DNA of 64,000 nt from Aralia elata (taxonomy: Eukaryota; Streptophyta; Magnoliopsida; Apiales; Araliaceae), in the NCBI GenBank assembly GCA_034770075.1, contig CM068385.1, positions 72,112,479 through 72,176,478 on the forward strand, read 5' to 3'. A program made the translations under genes and the position numbers. This document shows, one piece after another, positions 11,934 through 25,070 of the stretch. Each line of letters opens with the position of its first letter. Position 1 is the first letter of the stretch. The notes under the pieces are model-generated. The model was not told where the DNA came from and ran no database searches. It saw only the letters and a list, made by a program, of their open reading frames with translations.

Positions 11934-13319
11934 TGATGAGTAGGTTTCATACCTACGAATTGGATACCAATTAACTGCATTATTGTTTAAATCCTTGAGT
12001 TTTAGTTACTTTTCATGTTTTTCCTGTGTTTGTGTAGGTATTATGCATTTGGAACCAAAGTTGATGGGAATTGAGCAACAAAGAAGAAAAAGTCAAAAGT
12101 TATTGGGATAAAGCTGCGCGGCCGCACTGATTTTGTGAAGAGTAGTAGCGCGCGCTAGGCACCAGAATTTGACTCTGCTGAAGAACTGCGCGGGCGCGCC
12201 GGATTTGTACTGGGACCTAGCGCGGCCACGCTAGGTCGGGAGTTGACCAAAGACGGAAGTTTGACTTTTCAGTTTTGGACTAGAATTTGATTTGTAATCA
12301 AACTTATTTCTTCTATTTGGTTTTGGACGTTTAGTAGGCATTATAAATAGCTAGTTTTCAGTAGTTTTTATTTATCTATGAATTAAGAGACACAATCTTA
12401 ATTTGTAATCAATTGGAGACTTGAAGCAACTTGGATAGCACGTAGGAATCATTGTAGGAGTTAAGGAGAGATTGGAGGCTACAATCAGAGTTTTATTTCT
12501 CTTCTCTATCTCTTAGTTTGTCATTCTGAATGCTATTTAATTTGTGGATTATGGATTTCAGTTTAGCTATGACCTAATTTTCTTTTAAGATTGCAATGGA
12601 TCTTATTGTGTAATTTTTATCTAATATGCTTCCTCGTTAATTATTAATATTTATTCTCAGATTGTCTAATATGATTTGTGTTTAATTGCTTAATTACATG
12701 GCCAGTAATTACCGTGATAATCTATATGAAATTGAGAGATGGATTATAGGTTTAGATCTGATCATATTAGCATGTGATTATGTTTTCTACTTACGTTTCA
12801 GACTCATAATTTTTGTTTAGGATAGAGATATACCTACACACCGCATGTAATCTGATAAGGAACCTGAGCTTCAAATCCTTTTTAATTGTAATTCACATAG
12901 AGATATAGTGAATTAGTTATTTAGGGTGTTCAACTTAATTTTAACCTTTGTAGATTTGAGTTGATTTGTCTATGATACACTGAGAAGTGGTTTTAGATAT
13001 TGATGAGTTCCTAATTAACAATCTGGATTATCTATCATAATTTAACAGGAAGTATATTGATTTAAATGAAGCAATAAGTGAAATTGTAACCTTATGTTTC
13101 CAATAATATCTGTTTTCGAAATTTATTTACTTAGTTTTACTAAAATTCTCAACAAACACACAATTGATTTTTTGTTTAATTAAATTGAGTTAGTATATAA
13201 TTGATTTTTATTATTATAAATTACATACTTTCCTCGTGGGAACGATACTTTACTTACTCTTTATTACTTGTGGACTGCATATACTTGAGTATTTTTGCTA
13301 GTATAGATTTAGGCAAACA
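11934..13319 (+). repeat. 3' LTR of second Athila-like element, about 1386 bp
   Basis: It begins TGATGAG straight after AAGTTTGGGGGTATT and ends in AGGCAAACA at 13319, parallel to the first element. A TATA box (TTATAAATAG) is at 12341-12350. Upstream of it, 12113-12235 carries GC-rich palindromic phrases. The right edge is set where homology to the minus-strand LTR fragment begins. Confidence 0.72.
12341..12350 (+). promoter_or_regulatory. TATA box in Athila-type LTR
   Basis: TTATAAATAG lies about 410 bases into the LTR, a normal place for the U3 promoter. Transcription would start some 30 bases downstream. Confidence 0.5.
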
Positions 13320-14842
13320 GGGCTACAACATATCAAAAATTCAGAGCTACGCATTAACATTAACATGTCCAAATCTTAAGCCAAAATATTAAGTTCATAC
13401 TCTGTTTTAGGTGTTCTAAATGTTCTTCACTAAAATCATCACCAAATCTTTGTTTTAACCCCTTTTTGCTCCATTCCAACTGAGTTAAATTCATAACCCA
13501 TGGAAGTATAACATCATAACAACAAACAAAATATACAAACACAAAATCATAGCTACAAAGTCCTCTAAACCGTCCAAAAGTCCAAGGTTTGTCCAAAATG
13601 TTCATTGTTTTTCATGTTCTTCATCCTCCTTAAGCATAGGTATGGATTCCCTCTATTTTTGTTCCACTTTGATGTTATTAATGGCTTACATAAACTTTTA
13701 ACAACATTATCAATCATCCATAACAAACAACAACAACAACAAGAATCGCCAGAAAATCAGTCCACAAGCTTAAGAGCTCAAGAACTAAGAAAACTCGAAA
13801 ATGAGAATGAAATGGTTTAAAAATGGTGATTACCTCTTGTTTCTTGGTTCTTGCAGGTTATGGAGGTTGCTAGAGTGCTCCTCTTCTTCCTCTTTCTACC
13901 CTTCTCTTCCTTCTCCTTCTTCTTCTTCACCCGTGCTTCTTCATCCTTCTTCTTCCTAGTTCTTCTTCTTTGTCCTTCTTTTTCTGCAGTACTCTCTCTC
14001 TCTCTCTTTCCCTCTCTCTATCTCTGCAGCAACTTGGAGGAAATGGAATGAATGAGGAGCAAATGGAATTGCAAGAGAGAAATGGAAATGGTCTTGGAGA
14101 GTGAAGGCTTCGGGTAGTGCAAATGAGGCAACCAAGGAAGATGTTAGATGAGAATGTCTCCATTCGAGACTTGCATTTTCTTGGCTCAAGGCCATTTGGC
14201 CGACACCCTCTCCCTTGCTAAGCTCCCATTGGCTCACATATTTCTTTCTTGATTTCTATTGGCTAGCAAATGTTTACTTGTTTCCCACTTGTGCAACATG
14301 CAACAATTAATCCACCTATTTTGGTCTCTCCCTTACAATATTACCCGAATACTCCCTCATTTAATAGCCAAAATGCTAAAGTCTCTACCCTTAAATAAAA
14401 TGGGTATTACCATAAAATATTGGGATACGTAAAAATAATTAATATGGGGTTTGCACATTTATTCGGAACACCTATATTATACATTTCGGATATCGAATAA
14501 AACACGAATGGGTTCAAAATGAAAATCCGACAATTAGAAAAATTAGCACTTCGCTCACACGTTTTAATGAAATTCATTAAAATTGAAAAAGATACAAAAA
14601 TATTATAGCGTGAATAGTGCCTCGAGAAACGTGCCCCGCGAATAATGATTTAGCGATGCTACGTGAAATCAATTATTCACTTAAACAAAACTATAACACG
14701 TAAAATTTCATGCATTCACATAATCCAGGTTGTCACACAACCTTTAAACACGTAACACAAAATAATGTTACTAAAATTCATAGTATTCATTAATACACAT
14801 AAATTTAAATTACAAGGCTATCCAGAATTCACGGTCGTTACA
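13320..14842 (-). repeat. Minus-strand LTR fragment related to the LARD LTR
   Basis: Read on the minus strand, the outer edge is TGTAACGACC at 14842. The sequence then follows the LARD LTR, for example GTGTTTAAAGG and the motifs around 51400-51480 and 52300-52680. It stops where the second Athila LTR begins. The CT-rich tract at 13860-14030 corresponds to the transcribed leader of that LTR at about 51960-52080. Short ORFs here are low-complexity and not genes. Probably the second Athila element inserted into this LTR and the rest lies left of the window. Confidence 0.75.
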
Positions 14843-15725
14843 AAGCTAGTAGATGCAGTGGCTAGAAAAACACAGCATTAGGTTGTGGTAATCTTGTCAT
14901 TATTTAGCTTTATGTTTATATTTGTATGTTTAGTTTAGTTTTACATTCAATAATACATTAGTTTAGCTTTCTGTTTATATTTAGCTTTCTGTTATTGTAA
15001 TACATTAGAAAAGGTCGTTTTTTGTTTTTCATAAGTCATACCAGTATCAACATATATACTATATATTTAACATGTTTTATTCTTTTGTTATAGCCCCATT
15101 CGGACGATATTTGATGTGGCCCAAACATTTCTTTTCATTATGATTCTCTCAGCTTGTTCTACATTTGTATTATTTATTTTTTTAGAGAATGAATGTACGG
15201 ATGTTTTATATTCATTTGTATATAAATTTCAGTCGAGACAATACTTCTTTATGTTTATACATGCACAGACGTTTATATTTATTGTGTTGGTCTTATTGTA
15301 TGGAAGGACCTATAGATTTGGATTGTATATAAATTGATGTGTGTTGGGATATAAAGTAGGTACAAAACAGGTCAATTTTTTTGGGAAATCCACAAAAAAA
15401 ACTATTTTTTAAAAAATTTAGTATCAGCGACACACACGCGGTCGCTATTACGTTTCGGCGACCGAAAGCGAATTTTTTTTTCTTATTAGCGACCGCACAC
15501 GGTCGCTAATACTGGTCGCTAACATGTGGCTCCACGTCACGGTAAAGGCTGACTCAGCCTGACACAAACTGGCGACCGATTCGGTCGCTATTGTCGGTCG
15601 AAGATAAGTCGGTCGCTAATGGTGGTCGCCAATGTACATCCAGCGACCAGAATATATGCGACTGGTATCAGCGACTGCAGGCGGTCACTGATAGGCAGTT
15701 GTAGTTGGCCTATTTTGTTATAGTG
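14843..15725 (+). mobile_element. CACTA transposon end with subterminal repeats
   Basis: The right end reads TTTTGTTATAGTG, the inverse of a CACTA terminus. From about 15423 to 15680 it carries many inverted and direct copies of GCGACCG / CGGTCGCTA, the transposase-binding type of subterminal repeat. Text just inside (GTTGGGATATAAAG near 15346) parallels 36281-36292 in the complete CACTA element of this window. The left terminus and transposase are not present. Positions 14843-15340 contain no recognisable gene. Confidence 0.75.
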
Positions 15726-17806
15726 AAATAAACATATTCTAGTCGGTAAGAATTACTTCGGTAATTCCCGACTTTACGGTTTTAATTATTTTTAATCCGT
15801 TCGAAACCTAATTTCCTCATTAAGCCTCCTTAACCATTTTATTATTTGTTTCTCTTCTGGCCATACACATATTTCATGCACAAAAATAATTTTTCTAGAA
15901 TTTTTCAACTTCCTTTAGTATTTTTCAAAAACCCGTTTTTAGTTCGTAACTTGTCAAAATTCCCATATCTGGTTAGAATATCACATATGATAACATGAAG
16001 TTCGAGTTTAAATTTTGTGGCCATCAGAGTTGTAGAACTCAAATTATGGTAGTTTTTTGTCTTTAGAACCCTAAAATGTAAATAGTCATAAATCACTCAT
16101 CCAAAGTCAGAATACGTTCAAATTCGGACAGAAGCTACGTTATATCATATAGTTTCATGTCCCAAAAGGGCTGAATTTATTTCAATGTTCAAGTGGTCCA
16201 AACAGGGCTTGGACAGTCTAGGGCAGAAGCTTGATTCAGTTTTTTGGGTCTAGACTGTTTTGGGAGAATTTTCCCCACAAAATTCTACAACTTTTTTTCT
16301 AGAAATTCCAATTGGAGGTTTTATGGGACTTCTATATCTAACTCCAGGACTTGACTTCACTCAAAAATTCGAAATAGGCTAGGAGTTATGCTTGTTGGAA
16401 TCTGAGGTTCCGTTTCTGGCCATTTTCAGTTTTTCTGACATTTAGGTTTTTAAGAAAGCTTTTGTGTTTTCCATAATTTTCCACCAACAAAATATATAGC
16501 AAGCATATATACTCCTTCATATCATACTTTATAACATAGGATCCATCATGATCCATCATTCAAACAAATTTTCCACAACAACCAAGCAAAAACACAATCT
16601 ATGCTAAGAAAAAGTAAAACTAGGGTTTGTAAATGATTATATATTTGCTAGGATTGGATGGATGATGGTTATTCTTCTTGGACGAGCTTAATAGCCTCCC
16701 TTGCTCCTTCTTCCTCCTCCAATCCATGGCCTACCTTTCTCTTACCCCCTCGAGCTTCTTTGTTTTTTCTCTCTCTAAATTACTAACTTTCTAACTTGGC
16801 AAAGTGTTGGAAATTCTAACAAAGTCTAAGCTTTTCCACTTCTTCCTTTATTTATAGGCCCAAGCTAAACTTACTTAGTCTTTCTTAGTCATCCAACACA
16901 TCCTCTAAATATTCTTAGAAGTTCATAATTAAAAGATTACTTGCATCCAAAATGGCAACACAATGATGAGAAGTTGGTGGTGGAGTGAAGAAATGAACAA
17001 AGGTAACTTGCAACCAAACTTTCCTCCTCATTTTTCTTCATATGGGACCCACCCTTTGACAACTTACACCCCATGTGGGACCTACCATTTGACCACCACC
17101 TCCACTCTAAGTGGGGACCACCCCATGGCCGGATTTCTTCACCTTTTCCTCCATTTTTGCTTTATTGTTTCTTCAATTATGACATCATGGTCCAAAAGTA
17201 AGCTTGTGTCATCAATTCCCACCTTGGGCCATCAATTTGGGTTTGTCGACTAGGTCATTTACTAAACTCATTTTCGACCCTTAATAAAATTTACTAGTTC
17301 ATTAGCATAATTCATTTAAGCTATTATATATTATCATATAAGGCTATCATTTCAAGTTTAGTTAGTTAGTAATATAAGCTTACTCAATAAATTCTTATCT
17401 CTTGGCTTTCCTTTTTGTTCCATCAATTCTTTGACTCAATTAGCCCTAATTGGCTCGAAAACTCTTATCGTTCGATTTACAAAGAATTTCATATTCATAC
17501 AAGTATTTATATTAGTCATACTAGTTAATCACTTAGTGATCATTAATCTCTTCATTTTCCATTTAAGGCCAACATTCAATCTATGTTTATTCATAACATA
17601 ACCTTATCTTGCTTTTCCTCAATCAATTTAGTTAATATTTCATCTTGGCTTCCTTCCTTGGTCAATATAAAATAAATTGACTAACTTGCTTAAATATCAT
17701 TACATATAAATATTCACACATATATTCAAAACAATTCCTCATCAAAATTCATTAATATATATAAAAAAATAACCTTTATTGACATATAGTATTCTCGGTC
17801 ATTACA
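15726..17806 (-). repeat. Minus-strand gypsy LTR fragment
   Basis: On the minus strand it starts TGTAATGACCGAG at 17806, the same kind of start as the fragment ending at 14842. A TATA box (CCTATAAATAAAG on minus) lies at 16847-16859, followed downstream by a CT/GA-rich leader near 16640-16790. The CACTA end interrupts it at 15725. No coding sequence is seen, and short ORFs such as 16963-17253 are not gene-like. Confidence 0.6.
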
Positions 17807-18101
17807 GAAAAGATGAATCAGGAAACATCCATGAGAAGTTGAAAGTACACCCCTTAGATAAACCAAAGGAAGAAGTGTTGCATCTTCTGATAAATAAAGG
17901 GAAGATTACAGATTTGTTGCGCCCTCCGAATCCAAGGGCAAAGAGGTATGAGCCTACCAAAATATGCCTCTACCGCTCCAACTCGCCAGGACATGCAATG
18001 GAGGAATGTTGGGCGCTGCAGTATAAGATTCAAAATCTCATCGAAAATGGGGAATTAAAGATAGCAAGCAATATTGAAATCACCACCGTTGAAGAAGGTA
18101 A
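17807..18101 (+). pseudogene. Isolated gypsy gag fragment with zinc-knuckle-like motif
   Basis: About 98 codons of capsid C-terminus, open but without its start or end. The stretch CLYRSNSPGHAMEECWAL matches the zinc-knuckle region found in Tat/Ogre-type and related plant gag proteins (C-X2-C-X4-H-X4-C), with the second Cys replaced by Arg. It is bounded on both sides by minus-strand LTR edges (17806 and 18102), so two separate insertions flank what is left of an older element. Confidence 0.65.
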
Positions 18102-18350
18102 TGTAATGCCCCCCGAATCTGGGTCTACCTTCAAACCCGGGTCCAGTGCGTCATGATACTACCCATTCAACATAATAATATTGACATAAATGTAATTACT
18201 ATATTATTACAATATATCTTACTCTAATCCTAGGTTTTATAACCATTACATCATTCATCGTCATAATATTAATAAATATTACATCATTCATAATAATAAA
18301 TCCTTCAGTAGTCTAAAACTATTACATATATGGATCTATACTCTTTCGCG
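18102..18350 (-). repeat. Minus-strand LTR 3'-end fragment
   Basis: On the minus strand it ends GGGGGGCATTACA at 18102. It matches the 3' end of the solo LTR at 22373-22620 and, more weakly, the LARD LTR end near 54674. The right boundary is approximate, where Reina-type pol begins. Confidence 0.65.
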
Positions 18351-19782
18351 AAGGTATGTGTTGTTAAATACTCTCGACACAAAATTACTTGGTTTTGAAC
18401 AAATCAAAGAATTATATGATAATGACCATGATTTTTGTGAAGAGTTTAAAAATTGTGAAAAGAATATTGTAGGTAAATACTTCAAGATGGATGGATTCTT
18501 GTGTTGTGAGAATCGATTATGTATACCTGCATGTTCTTTGCGTGAGTTATTGGTTCGAGAGTCACATAGAGGTGCTTTGATGGGACATTTTGGTGTTGAT
18601 AAGACCTTATATGTGATAAAAGAACATTTCTATTGGCCCCATATGAAACGAGATGTGGAAAGAATTTGTGATAGATGCATTACATGTCGTTAGGCTAAAT
18701 CTCGTGTTCAACCCCATGGGTTATACACACCATTGCCTATTTCGAGTGAACCTTGGATTGATTTGTCTATGGACTTTGTGTTGGGTTTACCTAGATCTAA
18801 GCATGGTCATGATTCTATATTTATGGTCGTGGATAGATTTTCAAAAATGGCACATTTTATCCCATGCCACAGAGCTGATAATGCATCCCATGTTATTGAT
18901 TTATTCTTTAGAGACATTGTACGTTTGCATGGCATGCCCCGAACAATTGTTTCGGATAGAGATGCTAAGTTCTTAAGCTTTTTTTGGAAAACTTTGTGGT
19001 GTAAACTAGGAACTAAACTGCTGTTTTCAACTACTTGTCATCCACAAACTGACGGCCAAACAGAAGTAGTTAATAGAACTCTATCTGCTTTATTGAGGGT
19101 TATCATTAAAAAGAATATTAAGCTTTGGGAAGAGTGTCTACCACATGTTTTGTTTGCTTATAATAGGTCTGTTCACTCTGCTACTAAATTCTCACCTTTT
19201 GACATTGTGTATGGCTTTAATCCTTTAACACCCTTAGATTTGTCACCATTACCTGTTTCCGAGTATACTAACATGGATGGCAAAAACAAAGCTGATTTTG
19301 TTAAGCAGATACATGAGAAGACAAGACTCAACATTGAGAAGAGGATGGATCAATATGCCAACCAGGCCAACAAGGGTCGGCGTCAAGTAATCTTCGAACC
19401 CGGGGATTGGGTATGGTTACACATGCATAAGGAAAGATTTCCTGCTCAAAGGCATTCGAAATTACTTCCAAGAGGAGATGGACCATTTCAAGTGCTTGAA
19501 CACATTAACAATAATGCTTACAAATTGGACTTACCCGGTGAGTATAATGTTAGTGCAACTTTCAATGTTTCTAATCTAAGCCCGTTTGACGTAGGTAAAG
19601 ATTTGAGGACAAATCCTTTTCAAGAGGAGAGGTATGATGAGGACATCCTTAGCTCACAAGCCCTTGACAAAACACAAGTGGATCCATTGCATATGCCACT
19701 TGGACCCATTACGAGAACACGAGCTAAACGCTTCAAAGAAGGACTTAACGGGATGATTCATAAATTATGGACCGAGATTTGA
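18351..19782 (+). pseudogene. Reina-type chromovirus integrase fragment, one stop
   Basis: Reads in one frame from the end of RNase H through integrase, broken by TAG at 18691-18693. The HHCC domain spans about 18560-18690. The catalytic triad is Asp 18772 (SMDFVLGLP), Asp 18955 (SDRDAKF) and Glu 19063 (DGQTEV); the last two are 35 residues apart. The tail ends DPLHMPLGPITRTRAK, characteristic of the Reina lineage. Gag, protease and RT are missing because a minus-strand LTR piece abuts at 18350. Apart from the stop the integrase domain is well preserved. Confidence 0.85.
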
Positions 19783-20640
19783 TCGAGCATAGAGGTTATA
19801 GAGACGGGTTACAAGAACGCGAAGTTCATAAACACATTGGAAGCAAGCATACTCGAACCGTCACAAAAGAATCAGCATTTCCACACTTTTGGACTAGTTT
19901 GACATCAGTTTGTATTTTGGCCATAAATTGAGTTTCCAAACTCCAAATGAGGAGATTCAAAAGCCTAAATTTGTCTACACTTCTAGGGCTACAACTTTCA
20001 TGCTTTGCCCAAGTCCAAATTGGTGGTTTTCAAATGCAAAAATAGCTTGCAATGTGCTGATCAGATTAGTTATCAGATTTGGACTTTTAGCACATCACAT
20101 GGACATGTTTTTGGGGTGATAAACTCTTTGGATGGCTGATGCATGTGATGTGATTAGTTGTTAGATCTTGACTTATGGTGATGGGTTAGCACACCATGAG
20201 TTCCTATAAATACCAAGTGATGCTAGGATTGTACAACCAACTTCATACCAATTTTCAGCATTATTAATATTATTGTGAGTTTGTTTCTTTACTTGTGGTT
20301 CTTTGAGAATTCCTAAGTGTTCCTTAGTTCTTCTTTGAGATTCATAATTGACTTATCATACAACCAATCATAGTTGTGTGTGGCGTCTTCTACCGCATCA
20401 ATCGTCGATTGTACCGAGGTTACCGCTTCAATATAAGCGAGGGGTCGAGGTGTCGTTGGTGTTCACCCTACGCAGATTTCCTAACCAAGCAATTGTACCA
20501 AGATTACCGTCTATATATAGGCGAGGGGTTAAGGTTTTGCAAGCTATCCATTCTATCAACTTGTTGGAAACGATCCGGGCGACGACCACCTCACGCAAGC
20601 GTGTCATGGAGTCTATCACACAGGGACCGTATTTTAATTT
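19783..20640 (+). repeat. Reina-type 3' flank and probable LTR
   Basis: Downstream of the integrase stop, a TATA box (CCTATAAATACC) is at 20203-20214, which implies an LTR with its transcribed part to the right. Two similar phrases recur at about 20410-20450 and 20490-20535 (TTGTACC, then TTACCG, then GCGAGGGGT). I could not fix either LTR border. Small ORFs across 20348-20665 overlap these repeats and are not genes. Confidence 0.45.
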
Positions 20641-20949
20641 CTCTTCACTTATAGGGAAATTCTAGTACTAACTTAACTTAGATAATTTTAGTTCGGATGT
20701 GCACGCACTTGACCATCATTATCTAAGAGGCAAAATAAAAGGAGTTACATAGTGGATGTAATTGACAAAAGTTATCTACCTATTGAATAAATCTATGGTT
20801 TGTTGTGCACACACAAGGCTAAAAATTTATGGTAATAGGATCCTTTCTCACTAAGCGGATTTTATAAAGACCTAAATTAATTTGGTGATTAATAAAATGA
20901 ATGCATGCTAATGTTATTAAATTACAAATTTCATTTAAAGAATTTTACT
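20641..20949 (+). other. Leader-like sequence before copia gag
   Basis: No gene and no clear primer binding site. It leads into the copia gag start, so it is probably 5' untranslated sequence of that element, truncated at its left end. Confidence 0.4.
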
Positions 20950-22372
20950 ATGTCTAATTCACTATCACTACGGAGCATATTAGATGCCAATAAGTTAACC
21001 GAACCGAATTATACGAATTAGTTAAGGAATTTGAGAATACTTCTCACGGCTGAAAAGCTATCTTATGTCTTTAATACGCATGTCCCTGCAACAGTTGATG
21101 ACAATGCCTTTGAGAAAGAGATTGCTACTTTTAGAAAGTGTCAAAATGATGCACAGTGGGCTCATTGCATCATGTTGGCATCCATAAGTAACGAGTTACA
21201 ACGTCAACACGAGAAAATGGATGCACCTACCATGTTTTTTCACCATCAAGATTTGCATGGTGAACATAGTAGGTCTGCTAGATATGAAATATCTAAAGAG
21301 CTCTTCCGATCTAGAATGACCGATGGCACTACAGTACAGACACATGTCCTCACAATGATCAATCTGATTAAATAATTGGGACAACTGAATTTTATAATGG
21401 ATGGAGAGTTGAGCCAAGATCTGATCTTGCAGTCACTCCCAAACTCTTTCTCACAATTTGTTGTGAATTTCCACATGAAAAAGCTAAATGTCAACCTGCC
21501 TGAGTTACTAAACATGTAGAAAACTGCAGAGAGTCACATTCCAGCCAAGAAAGACCAAGTCTTACTTGTAGATGATTTTTTCAAGAAAAGGAAGAAGACT
21601 AAAGAATCTTCTGAAAAGAAGAAAAGTTCAAAGAAGACAAAAGGTAAGGCAAAGATAAATGACAATAAGAAGAAAACTAATGCAGATAGCAAAGGAGTTT
21701 GCTTCCACTACAATAAGTCTGGACATTGGAAAAGAAACTACAAGGAGTATCTTGCAGAGGCTAACCAGAAGAAGCTTAGTGAAGCTTCGGTTATAGATAC
21801 AAGTTTGTTCATGAATGAAATAAATTTTTCTATAAGCCAAGGTTCTACTTGGGTATTGGATACCAGTTGTAGTTCTCACATATGCAATTCTATGCAAGGA
21901 CTAAGCAGAAGTAGAAAGCTAAACAAAAGGGAAGTAATCCTGCGCGTGGGGAATGAAGCAAAGGTTGTTGCATTAGCCGTAGGAACTTATAGTTTAGCAT
22001 TGCCTACGGGCATGTCTATTAAGTTAATAAGTTGTTATTATGTTTCAGTTCTCATTAAAAATATTATTTCTATTCCATTGTTGGACAAAGAATGTTTTGG
22101 TATTATATTTAATAACAATAGTTGTTCTATTTATAATGATAATGTTTTATTTGGAACTAGAAGATTACTAGATGGACTTTATATACTTGACTTACATGAA
22201 ATTATTTTGCAAATTGAACAAACTAGTAAAAGAAAAGAGATGATTATTCAAAAGTTGAATATTTGTATTTGGTGAAATACAAGTCTGATTCATTTGAATG
22301 GTTCAAAGAATTCGTAAGCGAAACAAACTGGCAAAATATAAGGATTCTTTGATCAGATCGAGGAAGGGATAC
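20950..22372 (+). pseudogene. Ty1/copia gag, zinc knuckle and protease, multiple stops
   Basis: ATG at 20950 opens a copia-type gag (MSNSLSLRSILDANKL), broken by a stop near 21019 and others near 21373 and 21518. The zinc-knuckle region at 21702-21743 has lost two Cys to Tyr, so it should not bind zinc. The protease site is at 21859 (LDTSCSSHIC, with Ser where Gly is usual). The frame runs on to about 22275 and then decays. At 22372 it is cut by a solo LTR; the reading continues at 25593. Copia order is gag, protease, integrase, RT, RNase H. Confidence 0.8.
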
Positions 22373-24883
22373 TATAACGCCCCCGAAATCTGGGTCTACC
22401 ATCAAACCCGGGGTCTGGTGCATCACGGTGCTAAACATTCAACATAAACACCCATATAATCTTAGGACATCAATGTAATTCAATATATTACAAAATGTTG
22501 CCTTCTAATCCCAGGTTCTAAGACCTTTACATATTCAATACATACAAATAATGATTAATATATCATTTAATTATTACAATTGTGACTTTAATCCGCCACA
22601 ACAGATACATATAAAGCTTACAAGTAATCGACTAAACAAATACTTGATCTCTTCCTTAGTCTTCACCGGATTCCTCGGTTTGTTCTAGCTTTGCTTAAAA
22701 TATTTTTGTTTAAAGCAAGGGTGAACATTCGATTGCTCAGCAAGTATAACAGTTGAATAAGCAAGCAACAATAAAATGAATAACAATATATTCTCAGAAA
22801 ATCTCCAACAACTGAACAATAGTTGAGAAGCGGCTTCAAATAAATAGGAACAGCAATATCCTTTTATTTTAAACGTTTTTGAAACAACATATTGACCAGT
22901 CCTCAAGACTTTAATTTTTTCTCTCTGTTCATTCTTAATTTTGACATTTCCTATATCTACCACATTATCATGACACAATCTATGTCTAGTTCATTTTGTG
23001 ATTGTTAACTTACCCATATAAGGGTTCTACTCTCAGATTTACACCAGTTCTTCTTAACTTCAATGACTTACATTTATACTTGTCTAGCCGAAAACAATTG
23101 GCATCGACACATTCTTTAAATAGTTTGTGAATAACAGAACTTTAACACGTTGAATAGTTCAATAATAAAACAGTTCATCTCAATAGCACATAAGTGCAGA
23201 TATTGACATATAGCACATTGAACAGCTAAACATCTTATACAAATATAAAACATTTGCACATAGACATAAATCTTGTATAACATAAAGTTTAGACAAGGGT
23301 TAAAAACTTGCCTTAAGCGCTGCTTACAACTTTAAGCTAATTTGCCCTTCGAACGTCCTATACATATTCATGTATGATAGCATACCAATTAGCCATATAA
23401 TGATGTTCTAATTTGGTTTACCTTAACTCTATTTCATATTTTATAACATTCGTTTCATTTGAATGGAACACTCTTTAAGTTCATTAATACTTGTCCCAGC
23501 GTTTTGACGTTTGCACGTCGCATGCTCGACTTGTCTAACCCGGACGCCCAAACGACATGCCATTGTATACGATTGATACGTCTAATTCATCTACCATTCA
23601 TTAGTTTACACTCCCCTAGACCATATTTCTAAAGTCCAATAATTAGAACTCAGAAATACTTGACAAATATAGCTTGGCGTCACGGCGTTCTGAAAGAATC
23701 GCCACACCTTGCCCCCGATTACACAACATCCCTAAAGAGGCTTAATTTCGAAACCGATACCGACCTTAACTCTCAATTCTTATCAAATGAAAGTTGTAGG
23801 TCTACTTATTATCTTTCCAGATCATCTTGAATCATCTAAATCAGAGTTCATACGAAAGAGTTATGCTCATTTTACTAAAGCACGTCAGAGCTAATTTTGG
23901 CCTAACACTTGACCGGCGCACCTACGCCCAAAATTTGCCTTTGGGGAGCGTAGCTATGCCCAAGGTCAGGGATCCGCGTAAAGCCAGTGTAGCTACGCCC
24001 GACCCTTGATGTCCAAACTCAATTTTTGTAACTTTTGCCGCACCTACTTCACCGTTTCATAACTTATTCATCCGAAGTCGGAATGAGCTCGTTCTTGAGC
24101 TTACGGCTCACATTTTCTATGTTCTACAAAACTCCAGAAAATCAACATTTTCCAAAAGCGTTAATTACCCAGAAGATTGGCCTAAATGACGTAAGAACCT
24201 AGGGTTTTCACAATTTAACATCTTTTACTAAAATTTTCGCCATAATTTCGTTATAGCATATTTTTACTCTGTTCCAAATAACATTTCCTTAATACACATA
24301 CATATATTTCCTTCTTCCCGGAATTCAAAATACATCTTACGGCAATGGTTTTAAACTTGTCCATCAACAATAATTTAAATTAATTTCCATGTTTTTCTTG
24401 GTTCGATTCCTTACTATATTTATGTTCTCACTTAGCATGCATTTACCGGTAAATATTTACTCCTCTAAGATCATTCTCCTTATTTCTTTGGATCCTTCAT
24501 TGATCCCCATTAATCAACAATATCCACCAATAAAGCACTTCATATTACAAAGCTTTAAAGGATGAAAGAAGTTAGGGTTTAAGTTTTCATTTTACTTTCA
24601 TTTTTCATACTTATTAACATGGTTAAACGTATAACAATCATCTTCATTATCTTATACTTTTATAATCATTAAGCAATTTATTTATTCTAAGGCTTAAAAG
24701 AAAGGATTAAGGTTAGGGTTTATTACCTTTCTTCTTATTCTTGCTAGATGATTAGCTTGCTAATCCTTTTTTTCTTCCTTCTTGCTCCTCTTGCCCTCAC
24801 TCTCCCTCACTCTCACTCAAATTCTCACGAGTTTTCTCTCTTGGTTTACTGAAGTGGTGAGAATGAATGAAGAAATGGCTTGG

Positions 24884-24893
24884 TATTTATAGG
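24884..24893 (-). promoter_or_regulatory. TATA box of solo LTR
   Basis: CCTATAAATA on the minus strand, about 690 bases from the LTR start and just downstream of AT-rich tandem repeats at 25071-25198. Confidence 0.5.
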
Positions 24894-25070
24894 GTGGGCA
24901 AGAGTTAGGGTATAATGGTCTGTTATGCTAACTCTCCTAGGTTAACTTAACCATCCAACAACTAACCATGGTCAATTGGTGGGGGATGGGATGGCTAGCT
25001 TCCTTTGGAAGCTCTCCCCTCCCATTGGTTAGCTAAAATTGTTGACTTTGACTTTTCGTATTCCTACCAT

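Larger units (their letters stand above)
9912..13319 (+). mobile_element. 3' part of a second Athila-like element
   Basis: After the first element's LTR the sequence enters the same kind of 3' internal region: C-terminus of the third ORF, conserved 3' untranslated blocks, polypurine tract and a 3' LTR starting TGATGAG. It is clearly diverged from the first element, so it is a different family member and not a tandem copy. The simplest reading is that the first element inserted into this one and that its 5' half lies left of the window. Positions 9912-10253 contain nothing I can identify. Confidence 0.75.

Noticed and set aside
13851..14237. Ser/Phe-rich ORFs on both strands
   Set aside because: They fall in a CT-rich leader tract of a minus-strand LTR, and low complexity gives open frames on both strands.
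20348..20665. Overlapping ORFs of 92-105 codons downstream of Reina integrase
   Set aside because: They overlap a duplicated LTR-like phrase and have no domain; more likely LTR sequence.
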